Shown: positions 51,970-61,274, numbered from the stretch's first letter. The stretch is DNA of 64,000 nucleotides from Salarchaeum sp. JOR-1 (GCF_007833275.1 NZ_CP042241.1:1488001-1552000), one strand, 5' to 3'. Numbers and translations are program-made. The notes: generated from the letters alone by a model not told the origin.

Positions 51970-53427
51970 TTAGAGGCCGCCGTCACGCGACCCGGCGAGG
52001 TCGGCGTAGATGCCGCGCACGGTCTCGCGGTGGTAGGCTGAGACCGCGAACAGCACGAGGAAGTAGACGGCCGCGCCGAGCGCGACGACGCCGACGACCG
52101 CGGGCCAGCCGCCGAGGCCGACACTGGATTTCGCCGCGAACACGACACCACCCATCACCGCGCCGGCGCCGAGCTGCGCGAGGAACGGCCGCGTCACGAC
52201 GACCTGCACGTCGGTGAGCCGGCGGACGAGCAGGGTGTTCGCGGCGTACGCGAACGCCTGCGTCACCACCGTCGCGGCGACGATGCCGAGCGGGCCGTAC
52301 GCGTACCAGAGCGCGAGACCGAGCGCGACGTTGATCGCGAGTTCGGCGGCCGACACCCAGAACCCGAGGTCGGGGCGGTCGAGACCGCCGAGCACGGCCC
52401 CGCGGGGCGCGGTCTGCGTTTCGAGCAATCGGTACGCCGCGAGACCGACGAGGAACGCGCCGGCGCCCGCGTACGCGCCGCCGAACGCCGTCACGACAAC
52501 AGACTCTGCGAGCACGAGGCTTCCGACGAAGACCGGGACGGCGAGCACGCTCCCCGTCGAGAGCGCGTTCCGGAAGTCCGGCGTCCAGTCGCCGCCCGAC
52601 CGGCCCGCGAGCGCCGACACCCGCCCCATCAACCCCGCCGTGATCGCGCTGGAGACGAACGTCGCCGGCATCGACGCCTTGAGCGCGACCTGGTAGTTCC
52701 CCGCCGCGCTCGCCGCCGCCAACCACCCCAAGAGCAGGACGTCCATCTGGGAGAGACCGGTGCCGACGAACCCGCGCGGAATCGACCACTTCGAGAACGC
52801 CGCGACCGACCGCAGCGACTCCCGAGAGGGAAGACGCGCGCGGACGCCGAGCCAGCGGTACACCACGGGAAGAACGACCAGCGCGCCCGTGACGGCACCC
52901 CCAATCATTCCCCAGAGGCCGAACCCGAGCAGGACGAACATGACTTGCGCTATCGTCGTTACGGCGGTCTCGACGACGAGCGCCCAGTCCGCGAGCGCGA
53001 AGTTCGCACGCCCCGAGAGCAGGGTTGTCGACGCCCGGTACGCCGCGAGCGGCACGAACAGCACGGGCACCGCGAGCGGCAGCACCGGGTTCGCCGTCAC
53101 CGCGTCCACCACGACGTACCCCACCGGCACGCCGACGACGGCGAGCGCGGCGACCGCGACCGCGAGCGACCCCACCGCCTCGCCCACCGCGAAGCCGGGT
53201 TCCGTCAACCGCTTCTTGCACGCCGTCGCCCACCCCGTCACGGGGTTCACGAAGAACGCGGCGGCGGAGAGCGCGACGTAGAACAGGCCGTAGTCGGTCG
53301 GCCCCAGGGCGCGCGCCAGCACCACCGACCCGACGAACCCCACGACCGCCGTCGCGGCCTTCCCCGCGAACCCGAACCCGGCCTGCACGCCGAACGCGGC
53401 GTCCGCGATATCGCCCTCGTCGCTCAT
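51970..53427 (-). CDS. Polysaccharide flippase (Wzx/AglR-like, PST family)
   Basis: 485 residues, about 14 membrane helices. Opening AAFGVQAGFGFAGKAATAVV and FSKWSIPRGFVGTGLSQMDV with GNYQVALKASMPATFVSSAI are typical of O-antigen/polysaccharide flippases. In Haloferax AglR of this family flips dolichol-phosphate-mannose. GC-rich, unlike the AT-rich flippase at 39994, so it is probably the ancestral one. It is near aglB but on the opposite strand. Confidence 0.85.
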   Translation of the reverse strand: MSDEGDIADAAFGVQAGFGFAGKAATAVVGFVGSVVLARALGPTDYGLFYVALSAAAFFVNPVTGWATACKKRLTEPGFAVGEAVGSLAVAVAALAVVGVPVGYVVVDAVTANPVLPLAVPVLFVPLAAYRASTTLLSGRANFALADWALVVETAVTTIAQVMFVLLGFGLWGMIGGAVTGALVVLPVVYRWLGVRARLPSRESLRSVAAFSKWSIPRGFVGTGLSQMDVLLLGWLAAASAAGNYQVALKASMPATFVSSAITAGLMGRVSALAGRSGGDWTPDFRNALSTGSVLAVPVFVGSLVLAESVVVTAFGGAYAGAGAFLVGLAAYRLLETQTAPRGAVLGGLDRPDLGFWVSAAELAINVALGLALWYAYGPLGIVAATVVTQAFAYAANTLLVRRLTDVQVVVTRPFLAQLGAGAVMGGVVFAAKSSVGLGGWPAVVGVVALGAAVYFLVLFAVSAYHRETVRGIYADLAGSRDGGL

Positions 53428-53514
53428 TCGAACACGGATTCGAACGCGAACCTGATAGGCGTACTCGTCCGGAACGCACGCTCCCGTCCTGCGGACTGCC
53501 CGTCTTCGCCGCCT

Positions 53515-53808
53515 CTATGCTTCTCGAATCTCGGTCGCGTCGAATACGCCCGCCATTTCGGTTTTCGTGGCGGTGACGTGGAGTTCGTCGCCCTCCTCGT
53601 AGGCGTCGTCCGCGACGACGGTGACGGCTTCGATGGAGTCGCGGCGGAGGAACGCGACGACGCGGTCGAGCCAGGACGGAGACCCGCCCTTGCGAACGAC
53701 GAGGACGTAGCGGCCCTCGCTGATTCGTTCGAGGTAGGGGGTGAGGTCGTGGTCGTCGCGCTCGTCGGGGCCGACGACGTGCATGACTTCCGCGCTGAAC
53801 GTCTCCAT
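53515..53808 (-). CDS. Small conserved haloarchaeal protein
   Basis: 97 residues. METFSAEVMHVVGPDERDDH, then ISEGRYVLVVRKGGSPSWLD and DSIEAVTVVADDAYEEGDEL, suggest a beta-rich fold with an OB- or TRAM-like barrel. No known active-site motif. ATG at 53808 gives the usual length; longer upstream frame is Arg-rich antisense of glpK. Function unknown. Confidence 0.6.
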   Translation of the reverse strand: METFSAEVMHVVGPDERDDHDLTPYLERISEGRYVLVVRKGGSPSWLDRVVAFLRRDSIEAVTVVADDAYEEGDELHVTATKTEMAGVFDATEIREA

Positions 53809-53886
53809 ACGCGACCCTGGCGGGGGCGATACAAGTCTGCTTCCTCTTCCTTCGCGCTTATGGGGGTTCGGCGTGCGTTTCGGAGT

Positions 53887-55404
53887 ATGTACGTCGGGGC
53901 GATAGACCAGGGGACGACGGGCACGCGCTTTCTGGTGTTCGACCGGGACGCGTCCGTGGTCGCGAGCGCGTACGAGGCCCACGAGCAGTATTATCCGGAG
54001 CCGGGCTGGGTGGAGCACGACCCCGCCGAACTCTGGGCGAACACGAAGTCCGTGGTGGAGGCGGCGCTCGCGGACGCCGGTATCGCGCCCGGCGACCTCG
54101 CGGCCATCGGCGTGACGAACCAGCGCGAGACCACCGTGCTCTGGGACGCGGAGACGGGCGAGCCCGTTCACGACGCCATCGTCTGGCAGGACCGCCGCAC
54201 CACCGAACGCATCGAGGGACTGCGCGACGACCTCGACGCCTACGCGCGGGAGACGACGGGCCTGGAGCCGGACGCGTACTTCTCCGCGTCGAAACTGGAG
54301 TGGCTCCTGGAGAACGCAGACCCAATCGAACCGACGCGTTCGGCCACGCGGAGCGTCCGGGAGCGCGCCGAATCCGGCGACGTGTTGTTCGGTACAATCG
54401 ATTCCTGGCTCGTCTACAACCTCACCGGCGAGCACGTCACCGACGTGACGAACGCGAGTCGGACGATGCTGTACGACATCCACGACTGCGCGTGGGACGA
54501 CCGATTGCTCGCGGAGTTCGACGTGCCGCGCGCCTGCCTCCCCGAGGTTCGGCCGTCCTCCGACGACGAGTACTACGGCCACACCGACTCCGACGGCTTC
54601 CTCGGCGCGCGCGTCCCCGTCGCGGGCGCGCTCGGCGACCAGCAGGCCGCCCTCTTCGGGCAGGCGTGCTTCGACGCCGGCGACGCGAAGAACACCTACG
54701 GCACGGGCTCCTTCTTCCTCCTCAACACCGGCGAGACGCCCGTCGAGTCCACGCACGGCCTCCTCACCACCATCGGCTTCCAGCGCCGCGGCGAACCCGT
54801 CCAGTACGCGCTCGAAGGCTCCATCTTCGCGACCGGCGCGGCAATCGAGTGGCTGAACGACGTCTCCCTCGTCGAGGACGCGGGCGAGACGGAGTCGCTC
54901 GCACGCGCCGTCGACGGCACGGACGGCGTCTACGTCGTCCCCGCGTTCACGGGGCTGGGCGCGCCGCACTGGGACCCGCGCGCCCGCGGCACCATCGTCG
55001 GTCTCACCCGCGGCACCCGTCGCGAACACGTCGTGCGCGCCACCCTCGAAGCCATCGCCTACCAGACGCGGGACGTGGCCGAGGCGATGCTCGCCGACAG
55101 CGACGTCTCCCTCTCCACCCTCCGCGTGGACGGCGGCGCGGTGAAGAACGACTTCCTCTGCCAGCTCATCGCGGACGTGATGAACGCCGACATCGACCGC
55201 CCCGTCGTGGACGAGACGACCGCGCTCGGCGCCGCATACGCCGCCGGATTGGCCGTCGACTACTGGAGCGGCCTCGACGACCTCCGCGAGAACCGCCGCA
55301 CCGACCGCGCGTTCAGCCCGCGGGACGGCGACTGGCGTACAAAATACGACCGCTGGGGCGACGCCGTCGAACGGTCGCGCGACTGGGCGACCGATAGCCC
55401 TTAA
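53887..55404 (+). CDS. glpK: Glycerol kinase
   Basis: 505 residues, FGGY family. Phosphate 1 motif VGAIDQGTTGTRFLVFDRD; NQRETTVLWD and HDAIVWQDRRT, the glycerol-binding RExT and WxDxR region; FGTIDSWLVYNLTGEHVTD; phosphate 2 and adenosine motifs YGTGSFFLLNTG and RVDGGAVKNDFLCQLIADV. It phosphorylates glycerol, a major haloarchaeal carbon source from Dunaliella. ATG at 53887 follows a GC-rich antisense of the small gene. Two hairpins follow its stop. GlpA-like dehydrogenase nearby. Confidence 0.95.
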   Translation: MYVGAIDQGTTGTRFLVFDRDASVVASAYEAHEQYYPEPGWVEHDPAELWANTKSVVEAALADAGIAPGDLAAIGVTNQRETTVLWDAETGEPVHDAIVWQDRRTTERIEGLRDDLDAYARETTGLEPDAYFSASKLEWLLENADPIEPTRSATRSVRERAESGDVLFGTIDSWLVYNLTGEHVTDVTNASRTMLYDIHDCAWDDRLLAEFDVPRACLPEVRPSSDDEYYGHTDSDGFLGARVPVAGALGDQQAALFGQACFDAGDAKNTYGTGSFFLLNTGETPVESTHGLLTTIGFQRRGEPVQYALEGSIFATGAAIEWLNDVSLVEDAGETESLARAVDGTDGVYVVPAFTGLGAPHWDPRARGTIVGLTRGTRREHVVRATLEAIAYQTRDVAEAMLADSDVSLSTLRVDGGAVKNDFLCQLIADVMNADIDRPVVDETTALGAAYAAGLAVDYWSGLDDLRENRRTDRAFSPRDGDWRTKYDRWGDAVERSRDWATDSP

Positions 55405-55485
55405 GGAACTCAAAGGTAGCTGGATTTGATGCGCCCATATATGGATAAGACGCTTACTGTTGACGGGCGTGTTTTCCGATACGGC

Positions 55486-55558
55486 GTGCGAGACCGCCTC
55501 CCCCGGGGCGTCTCGCACCCGTTAACCATTGGTACATTCGCGCCCTCTTCCGGGCGCG
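55486..55558 (+). terminator. Two hairpins after glpK
   Basis: Stem 1 GTGCGAGAC (55486-55494) with GTCTCGCAC (55510-55518); stem 2 CGCGCCC (55539-55545) with GGGCGCG (55552-55558), followed by TTTG. Placed between convergent glpK and the 55582 gene, so they may terminate both. No other feature in 55405-55581. Confidence 0.4.
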
Positions 55559-55581
55559 TTTGAACAGATTGCGTAGCCCCG

Positions 55582-56049
55582 TCAGTCGAAGTCCGGGAGG
55601 TCGTCCGGCGCCTCGTACTCCGCGTCCCAGTCCACGTAGTCCGCCTTCAGCCGGTCGGAGACCGTCCGGCCGAGTTCGGTGAGTGAGGCGTTGATCGCGG
55701 AGACGGTACTCCAGGAGTCGAGGTCGGGGTGGAGGTCGCGCTGCTTCCAGTCCTCGGGGAGGCCGGGCGCGTGGTAGCCGACGCGGTCTGCGAAGTCGTC
55801 CCAGAAGAAGTCGAAGTTCGAGAGGAGGTCGAGGTCGAACACGATCTGGTAGTCCTCCTCGGTGAGGTCGGTGTGCTCGGCCCACTCGGCGAACGCCTCC
55901 TCCCACGCGCCCTCCCGGAGGAAGGCTTCGAGGTCCTCGCGGTGGTAGTCGTTCCCGCCCACGTCGAGGTCATCGTAGTCGTCCACGTCCGCCTCCGTGT
56001 CGAGTTCGGGCGGATCCGGCACCTCGCCCGTCGGGATGTCGAGACTCAT
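55582..56049 (-). CDS. Conserved acidic haloarchaeal protein, function unknown
   Basis: 155 residues. N-terminal 30 residues are acidic and disordered (MSLDIPTGEVPDPPELDTEA). Then EDLEAFLREGAWEEAFAEWA, DYQIVFDLDLLSNFDFFWDD and EDWKQRDLHPDLDSWSTVSA form a helical domain rich in Trp and Asp. Its ATG overlaps the stop of the thioesterase by ATGA, so they are translationally coupled. No motif recognised. Confidence 0.7.
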   Translation of the reverse strand: MSLDIPTGEVPDPPELDTEADVDDYDDLDVGGNDYHREDLEAFLREGAWEEAFAEWAEHTDLTEEDYQIVFDLDLLSNFDFFWDDFADRVGYHAPGLPEDWKQRDLHPDLDSWSTVSAINASLTELGRTVSDRLKADYVDWDAEYEAPDDLPDFD

Positions 56050-56486
56050 TCGTCCTCGCCCTCCAGGGCGATGCGTCGGTACTCCTCGCCCTGGTCGCTC
56101 TCGACGGTGACCTCGGGAACCGTCGTCGGCTTGCCGTCGTCGTCCACCGCGACGTACACGAAGAAGGACTCGGTCGTCTGCTCGCGCTCGCCCGTCCGCG
56201 GGTTCTCCCGGAACGCCCGCAGCCGGACGCGCATGCTCGTCTCGCCGGCCGCGTACACGTACGCCTCGATGAGCGCCGTGTCTCCGACGGGGATGGGGAG
56301 ACCGAAGTTCACCTGGTTCATCCGCGCGGTCACGACCTCCTCGCCCGCGAAGCGCATCGCGCTCATCGCGCCGATCTCGTCCATCCACTTCATGACGTTC
56401 CCGCCGTGCGCGGTGCCGTGCGTGTTCGCGTGGTTCGGCTGCACCATCTCCCGGTTCTCCACGTACGTTTCCATCACCGAAGGCAT
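56046..56486 (-). CDS. Acyl-CoA thioesterase (BFIT/YciA-like hot-dog)
   Basis: 146 residues. Hot-dog domain: REMVQPNHANTHGTAHGGNV with the Asn-His-Gly-Gly catalytic segment, MKWMDEIGAMSAMRFAGE and RMNQVNFGLPIPVGDTALIE. Matches YciA/BFIT acyl-CoA thioesterases of short-medium chains. An in-frame ATG shortly after (METYVENRE) could be the true start. Upstream gene of a two-gene unit; its own promoter lies in the 85 bp to the TraB gene. Confidence 0.87.
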   Translation of the reverse strand: MPSVMETYVENREMVQPNHANTHGTAHGGNVMKWMDEIGAMSAMRFAGEEVVTARMNQVNFGLPIPVGDTALIEAYVYAAGETSMRVRLRAFRENPRTGEREQTTESFFVYVAVDDDGKPTTVPEVTVESDQGEEYRRIALEGEDE

Positions 56487-56571
56487 ACTCCGACGTACTG
56501 GCGTCGGCGGGAAGAACGTGCCGACCCCCGACCGACACCTGTAAGGCCCGCCGACCGACTACTCCACGCTA

Positions 56572-58044
56572 ATGAGCGACGAGTCCCGCGAGGGGTCGGT
56601 TCACCTCGTCGGCACGGCGCACGTCTCCTCCGAATCCGTCGAAACCGTCGAGCGCGAGATCGAGGAGCGCGACCCGGACGTGGTCGCCGTCGAGCTGGAC
56701 GAGGGGCGGTACCGGCAGATGAAGGGCGACGCGCCCGACGACATCGACCCGAAAGACCTCCTCCGCGGGAGCATGGCGTTCCAGTTCCTCGCGTACTGGC
56801 TGCTCTCCTACGTCCAGCAGCGCCTCGGCGAGAAGTTCGACGTGAGCCCGGGCGCGGACATGCTCGCCGCCGTGGACACCGCGGAAGCGCTCGGCATCGA
56901 CGTGGCGCTCGTCGATCGAAACATCCAGGTGACGATTCAGCGGTTCTGGACGCGCATGGGAATCGTGGAGAAACTCCGGATGGTCGGCGGCCTCGCGTTC
57001 GGCCTCGCGGATCCGTGGACGCTCGGCCTCGCACTGGGGTTCACGGGCGGCGGGTTCCTCGGCCTCGTCCTCGAACTGCTCGCGGGGCCGTTCGTGCTCG
57101 CGGGCGGCGGCCTGCTCGGCGTGCTCGCGATGCTCGCCGAGGTCGTCGCCATCGCCGCCGCCGTCGCGCTCGGCGTCGGCACCGTCCTCGGACTGCTGTT
57201 CGCGCGCACCGGCGGCGAGGAGGACTACGAGGAACTCGACATGGAAGACCTCACCGACACGGACGTGGTGAGCGCGATGATGGAGGAGTTCCGGCGGTTC
57301 AGCCCGCGGGGCGCGGAAGCCCTCATCGACGAACGCGACGCCTACCTCGCGCACAACATCCTCGCGCTCCGCCAGCAGGGCAAGGACGTACTCGCCGTCA
57401 TCGGCGCCGGCCACGTCCAGGGCGTCCAGGGCTACCTCGAGAACCCCGAGACCCTGCCGCCGATGGAGAGCCTGCAGGGCCGGGAGGAAAAACGATTCTC
57501 CGTCGCGAAACTGTTCGGGTTCCTGCTCACCGTCGGCTTCCTCCTCTTCTTCGTCCTCCTGCTGATGAGCGGCATCAGCAACCAAGACCTCCTCCGGGTG
57601 TTCCTCGCGTGGGTCGCCTTCAACGGCGTGTTCGCGTTCACGCTCGCGCTCGCCGGCGGCGCACGCCTCCAGAGCGCCACCGTCGGCGGTCTCGTCGCGT
57701 GGCTCACCAGCCTCAACCCCCTGCTCGCGCCCGGCTGGTTCGCGGGCTACGTCGAGCTCCGGTACACGCCCGTCTCCATCAGCGACATCAGCACCCTCAA
57801 CGAAATCATGGCCGACGAGGACGCCCCCATCGGCGACCTCGTCCGGCGAATGCGTGAGGTGCCGCTGTTCAAGCTCATCGCTGTCGTCGCGCTCACGAAC
57901 CTCGGAAGCATGATAGCGAGCTTCGCGTTCCCGTTCGTCGTCCTCCCCTACCTCGGCGGGCCCTTCGACTCCCTCGGCGAACTCACCGCCGCGATGAAAG
58001 CGGGCATCGCGAACAGCATCGACCTCATCATCTCCCTCCTATGA
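56572..58044 (+). CDS. TraB/GumN-family membrane protein (Tiki-like protease fold)
   Basis: 490 residues. Soluble domain residues ~8-135: VHLVGTAHVSSESVETVERE (GxxH motif), DPDVVAVELDEGRYRQMKGD (GxxE-type acidic motif), then FDVSPGADMLAAV; VLAVIGAGHVQGVQGYLEN gives the last conserved His/GH. Four membrane helices in the middle (about 138-205) and five or six at the end (310-490). Family members may be metalloproteases or signal-processing factors. The stop overlaps an M50 protease gene by ATGA, which supports a shared processing role. Confidence 0.82.
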   Translation: MSDESREGSVHLVGTAHVSSESVETVEREIEERDPDVVAVELDEGRYRQMKGDAPDDIDPKDLLRGSMAFQFLAYWLLSYVQQRLGEKFDVSPGADMLAAVDTAEALGIDVALVDRNIQVTIQRFWTRMGIVEKLRMVGGLAFGLADPWTLGLALGFTGGGFLGLVLELLAGPFVLAGGGLLGVLAMLAEVVAIAAAVALGVGTVLGLLFARTGGEEDYEELDMEDLTDTDVVSAMMEEFRRFSPRGAEALIDERDAYLAHNILALRQQGKDVLAVIGAGHVQGVQGYLENPETLPPMESLQGREEKRFSVAKLFGFLLTVGFLLFFVLLLMSGISNQDLLRVFLAWVAFNGVFAFTLALAGGARLQSATVGGLVAWLTSLNPLLAPGWFAGYVELRYTPVSISDISTLNEIMADEDAPIGDLVRRMREVPLFKLIAVVALTNLGSMIASFAFPFVVLPYLGGPFDSLGELTAAMKAGIANSIDLIISLL

Positions 58045-58625
58045 ACTACAGCCGACGCGAACTCAAGGACCTCGCCGTCGCCTGGCTGGCGCTCGGCCTC
58101 GCGTTCGGCCTCCTGCTCTCCCCCATCAGCGCCACCCGCCTCGACGTGGTCGTCTCCCCCGAATTCGCCGTGCTGTTCGCCGTGAGTCTCGTGACGGCGG
58201 GCGTCGGGTTCCTCGGGCACGAGCTCGCGCACAAGGCCGTCGCCGTTCACTTCGGCCAGCACGCCGAGTTCCGCGCGGACTACGGCATGCTGTTGCTCGC
58301 CATCGCGGGCGGGCTCGCCGGCTTCCTGTTCGCCGCGCCCGGCGCGGTCCACCACGCCGGCCGCATCACGAACCGCCAGCGCGGCCTCGTCGCGCTCGCC
58401 GGCCCCGTCGCGAACCTCGCGATGGCGGGCGTGTTCTGGGCGCTCACTCCGATTTCGGCGATCGCGTCCTACGGCGTCCTGATCAACGTCCTGCTCGCGG
58501 GCTTCAACATGCTCCCGTTCGGCCCGCTCGACGGCAACACCGTCAGAAAGTGGAGTCTCGGCGTGTACGTCGCCGTCGCCGTTCCGTCGATACTGCTCGC
58601 GCTCCGCCTGCTCGGATTCGTCTAG
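58041..58625 (+). CDS. Site-2 type M50 membrane metalloprotease
   Basis: 194 residues with six helices. The zinc motif HELAH is in VGFLGHELAHKAVAVHFG (~residues 58-62); the C-terminal third-ligand motif is LLAGFNMLPFGPLDGNTVRK (NMLPxGPLDG). It cleaves substrates within the membrane. Length of rhomboid-like small S2P/Rip1-like haloarchaeal members. Coupled by ATGA to the TraB gene. Substrate unknown. Confidence 0.88.
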   Translation: MNYSRRELKDLAVAWLALGLAFGLLLSPISATRLDVVVSPEFAVLFAVSLVTAGVGFLGHELAHKAVAVHFGQHAEFRADYGMLLLAIAGGLAGFLFAAPGAVHHAGRITNRQRGLVALAGPVANLAMAGVFWALTPISAIASYGVLINVLLAGFNMLPFGPLDGNTVRKWSLGVYVAVAVPSILLALRLLGFV

Positions 58626-58912
58626 TTGTGCTCCTCGCCGAACTCGCTCAGTCGCTCCCAGCCGAGTTCGTCACCGATGTCCCGAATCACGTCGGCGAGA
58701 CTCGACTCCTCTGTGCTTCGGACTGACTCCGGCACGACCCGCATGTGGTCTTCGTCCTCGACGACCTCCGTCCGGAACACCTCGTCCGTCCGCGGGTCGA
58801 GGTAGACCGGGACCGCCGCGCCGTCTCCCGGACTCGTCGTGCCGAGCCACTCCAGGCGTTCCTTCTCGCGTCCCTCGATCCCCAGGTCGCGGTAGCGGTC
58901 GTCGTTCGGCAT
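58622..58912 (-). CDS. Conserved haloarchaeal protein, function unknown
   Basis: 96 residues. RYRDLGIEGREKERLEWLGT, then PVYLDPRTDEVFRTEVVEDE and the acidic helix EESSLADVIRDIGDELGWER. No motif recognised. ATG at 58912 is preferred over an upstream one that enters the purM promoter region. Its stop overlaps the convergent protease gene (CTAG). Confidence 0.65.
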   Translation of the reverse strand: MPNDDRYRDLGIEGREKERLEWLGTTSPGDGAAVPVYLDPRTDEVFRTEVVEDEDHMRVVPESVRSTEESSLADVIRDIGDELGWERLSEFGEEHN

Positions 58913-59012
58913 ACTCGGTCGTTCGGCCGTGCGCCGGTAAACCGTTGTGGCGACCACGCGCGCTCGTGCATACACCGGTGGGTTTTTCGCCACGTCCTAC
59001 CCATCGCCGTGT

Positions 59013-59987
59013 ATGACTGACGAGGAGGAACTCACGTACGCCGACGCCGGAGTCGACATCGACGCAAGCGAGGCCGCGACCGCTGCGCTCGTCTCCGCCG
59101 TCGGCGGGAACGACACCACCGAGTACGCCGGCCTCATCGACATCGGCGATACGTACCTCGCGCTCGCCACCGACGGCGTCGGCACCAAGCTCCTCGTCGC
59201 CGAGGCGCTCGGCGACTACAGCACGGTCGGAATCGACTGCATCGCGATGAACGTCAACGACCTCGTCGCCGCCGGCGTCACCCCCGTCGCGTTCGTCGAC
59301 TACCTCGCCGTCGACGAACCCAGCGAGACCTTCTCCGAACAGATAGGTGCGGGGCTCTCCCGGGGCGCGGAGGACGCCGGTGTCGCGCTCGTCGGCGGCG
59401 AAACGGCCGTGATGCCCGAAGTCGTCTCCGGGCTGGACCTCGCTGGCACCGCCGCCGGCCTCGCCACCGAGGACGAAGTGTTCCCCGGCGAGGCCGAGGC
59501 CGGGGACGTGCTCGTCGGCTTCGCGTCCTCGGGCATCCACTCGAACGGCCTCACGCTCGCCCGGGAGGCCGCGACCCGCGACGGCGACTACACCGACCCC
59601 TACCCCTACGACGGCTACGAGACGGTGGGGGAGGCGCTCCTCGAACCCACGCGGCTCTACACGTACCTCCTCGACGACCTCCACGAACACGACGTGCACG
59701 CCGCCGCGCACGTCACCGGCGGCGGCTGGACGAACCTCTCCCGCATGGGCGACTACCGGTACTCGATTCTCGACCCGTTCGACGCGCAGGACGTCTTCGC
59801 GTTCGTGCAGGAACGCGGGAACGTCTCCGATGCGGAGATGCATCGTACGTTCAACATGGGCACGGGCTTCGTCGTCGCGCTCCCGCCCGAAGAGGCGGAG
59901 TCGCTCGCGGACGCGACGGACGGCCGCGTCATCGGCTCCGTCGAGGAGGGCGAGGGCGTGGCGGTGCGCGGCCTCACACTCGACTGA
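59013..59987 (+). CDS. purM: Phosphoribosylformylglycinamidine cyclo-ligase
   Basis: 324 residues. AIRS family: YADAGVDIDASEAATAALVS, LATDGVGTKLLVAEALGDYS, IDCIAMNVNDLVAAGVTPVA, GGETAVMPEVV, GFASSGIHSNGLTLAREA and HVTGGGWTNLSRMGD, all AIR synthetase blocks with the two metal-binding Asp/Glu positions. It closes the imidazole ring in purine synthesis (FGAM + ATP to AIR). Overlaps by 14 bp the convergent membrane gene. Confidence 0.95.
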   Translation: MTDEEELTYADAGVDIDASEAATAALVSAVGGNDTTEYAGLIDIGDTYLALATDGVGTKLLVAEALGDYSTVGIDCIAMNVNDLVAAGVTPVAFVDYLAVDEPSETFSEQIGAGLSRGAEDAGVALVGGETAVMPEVVSGLDLAGTAAGLATEDEVFPGEAEAGDVLVGFASSGIHSNGLTLAREAATRDGDYTDPYPYDGYETVGEALLEPTRLYTYLLDDLHEHDVHAAAHVTGGGWTNLSRMGDYRYSILDPFDAQDVFAFVQERGNVSDAEMHRTFNMGTGFVVALPPEEAESLADATDGRVIGSVEEGEGVAVRGLTLD

Positions 59988-60663
59988 GCGCCGCTCGAAC
60001 CCGCTCGCGGTACACCCAGCAGACGAGGCCGACGAGGCCGAGCGCGGTGGCGATGACGACGGCGCTCGCGTAGTCGCCCGCAGCGGCGTTCGACCCGGCG
60101 AGCGCCGCGAGGAAGAACCCCGGAAGTCGGCCGAGCGCGGCGACCACCGTCATCTCCGTCAGGTCGAGGTCGGTGAGTCCGGCGACGAAACACACCACGT
60201 CGTCCGGGAGGCCGGGAATCAGGAAGACGAGAAAGAGCGCCAGCAAGCCGTTGTCGTCCGTGACGGTTTCGAACCACGCGAAGGCGTCTTCCGCGACGAC
60301 GCGCTCGGCGTACGGCCGGCCGTACGTTCGGGAGAGCCAGAACGCCGCGTAACTCCCGATGCTCGCGCCGAGCACGCTGTACGCGGTTCCCCAGACCGGC
60401 CCGAAGAGGTAGCCGGAGACGAACGACAGCACTTGACCCGGGACGGGCGCGGCCACGACCTGCATCGCCTGCAGGAGGACGAACGCGACCGGGGTCGCGC
60501 GGCCGAACGAGCCGAGGAACGCGCGGAGCTCCGCGGGCGTCGAGAACACGCCGAGCCGAGAGAACACTGCCGTAAGCACGACGAGCGCGGCGAGCAGTGT
60601 GGCGAGTGCGACGACCGCGCTCCGCCGGGTCTCGTGCGAGCGGAACAGGCGGAGCGACCGCAT
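59974..60663 (-). CDS. VTT-domain membrane protein (TVP38/TMEM64, DedA-like)
   Basis: 229 residues, six helices. VTT domain: VPGQVLSFVSGYLFGPVWGT (E/x-F-F-P-G-like re-entrant), IGSYAAFWLSRTYGRPYAER, PGLPDDVVCFVAGLTDLDLT and ALGRLPGFFLAALAGSNAA. DedA/VTT proteins are lipid scramblases or polyprenyl-phosphate translocases (UptA class). Distinct from DUF368 at 49817 but could share substrate class. Stop overlaps purM. Confidence 0.85.
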   Translation of the reverse strand: MRSLRLFRSHETRRSAVVALATLLAALVVLTAVFSRLGVFSTPAELRAFLGSFGRATPVAFVLLQAMQVVAAPVPGQVLSFVSGYLFGPVWGTAYSVLGASIGSYAAFWLSRTYGRPYAERVVAEDAFAWFETVTDDNGLLALFLVFLIPGLPDDVVCFVAGLTDLDLTEMTVVAALGRLPGFFLAALAGSNAAAGDYASAVVIATALGLVGLVCWVYRERVRAALSRV

Positions 60664-60665
60664 TC

Positions 60666-61205
60666 CTACGAGACGCGCGCCGCCACGTCGGCCTGCGTGA
60701 TGATCCCCACCGTGGAACCTCCCTCAGTGACGATGACGGCCGTGTAGTGGTCGAGGAGGCTCGACACCTCTTCGAGGGTCGCGTCCGGGGAGACGGTCGG
60801 GAAGCTCTCGCTCATCACGTCCCGGACGGGCCGGTCGCCCACGTCCTCGCCCGCGTGCACAATGTCGCTCTCGCTGATGCTGCCAACGGGGACGCCGTTC
60901 GTGATGACGGGAAGCTGGCTGTACCCGGCGTCCTGCATCTTCTCGACGGCGCGCTTCACCGGGTCGTCGGAGTCGACGTGCACGACCTCGTCGTGCATGA
61001 GGGTGCGCGCGCGCACCACGTCGCCTTCCGCCTCGTTCAGGGCGTCGACGATACGCCGTAAGGTCGAGAGGCGTGGATCCACGTCACCGCCTTCGATCCG
61101 GGCGATGAGCGGCTGGGAGACGCCGGCGCGGTCCGCGAGTTCGCTCTGCGTGAGTTCCAGGGCGTTCCGACGCTCCCGGAGATCCTGGGGGGTCGGCAGG
61201 TGCAT
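60666..61205 (-). CDS. HTH (XRE) regulator fused to CBS pair
   Basis: 179 residues. N-terminal HTH (RERRNALELTQSELADRAGV, then SQPLIARIEGGDVDPRLSTL); C-terminal CBS pair (MHDEVVHVDSDDPVKRAVEK and MSESFPTVSPDATLEEVSSL with MITQADV-like ends). Typical euryarchaeal CBS-XRE regulators sense adenosyl ligands. Start at 61205 with a TATA (CTTTATT) 24-30 nt upstream. Adjacent to the VTT gene (2 bp apart), so co-transcribed; the CBS ligand is unknown. Confidence 0.88.
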   Translation of the reverse strand: MHLPTPQDLRERRNALELTQSELADRAGVSQPLIARIEGGDVDPRLSTLRRIVDALNEAEGDVVRARTLMHDEVVHVDSDDPVKRAVEKMQDAGYSQLPVITNGVPVGSISESDIVHAGEDVGDRPVRDVMSESFPTVSPDATLEEVSSLLDHYTAVIVTEGGSTVGIITQADVAARVS

Positions 61206-61228
61206 ACCCGTAATTACTTGAGGTTATC

Positions 61229-61235
61229 AATAAAG
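61229..61235 (-). promoter_or_regulatory. TATA box of the HTH-CBS gene
   Basis: CTTTATT on the minus strand 24-30 nt before the ATG at 61205; fits a leaderless transcript. Confidence 0.45.
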
Positions 61236-61274
61236 GTTTGGCTGTCCGCTCGATACCGGAGTCGGCCGGCGGCC

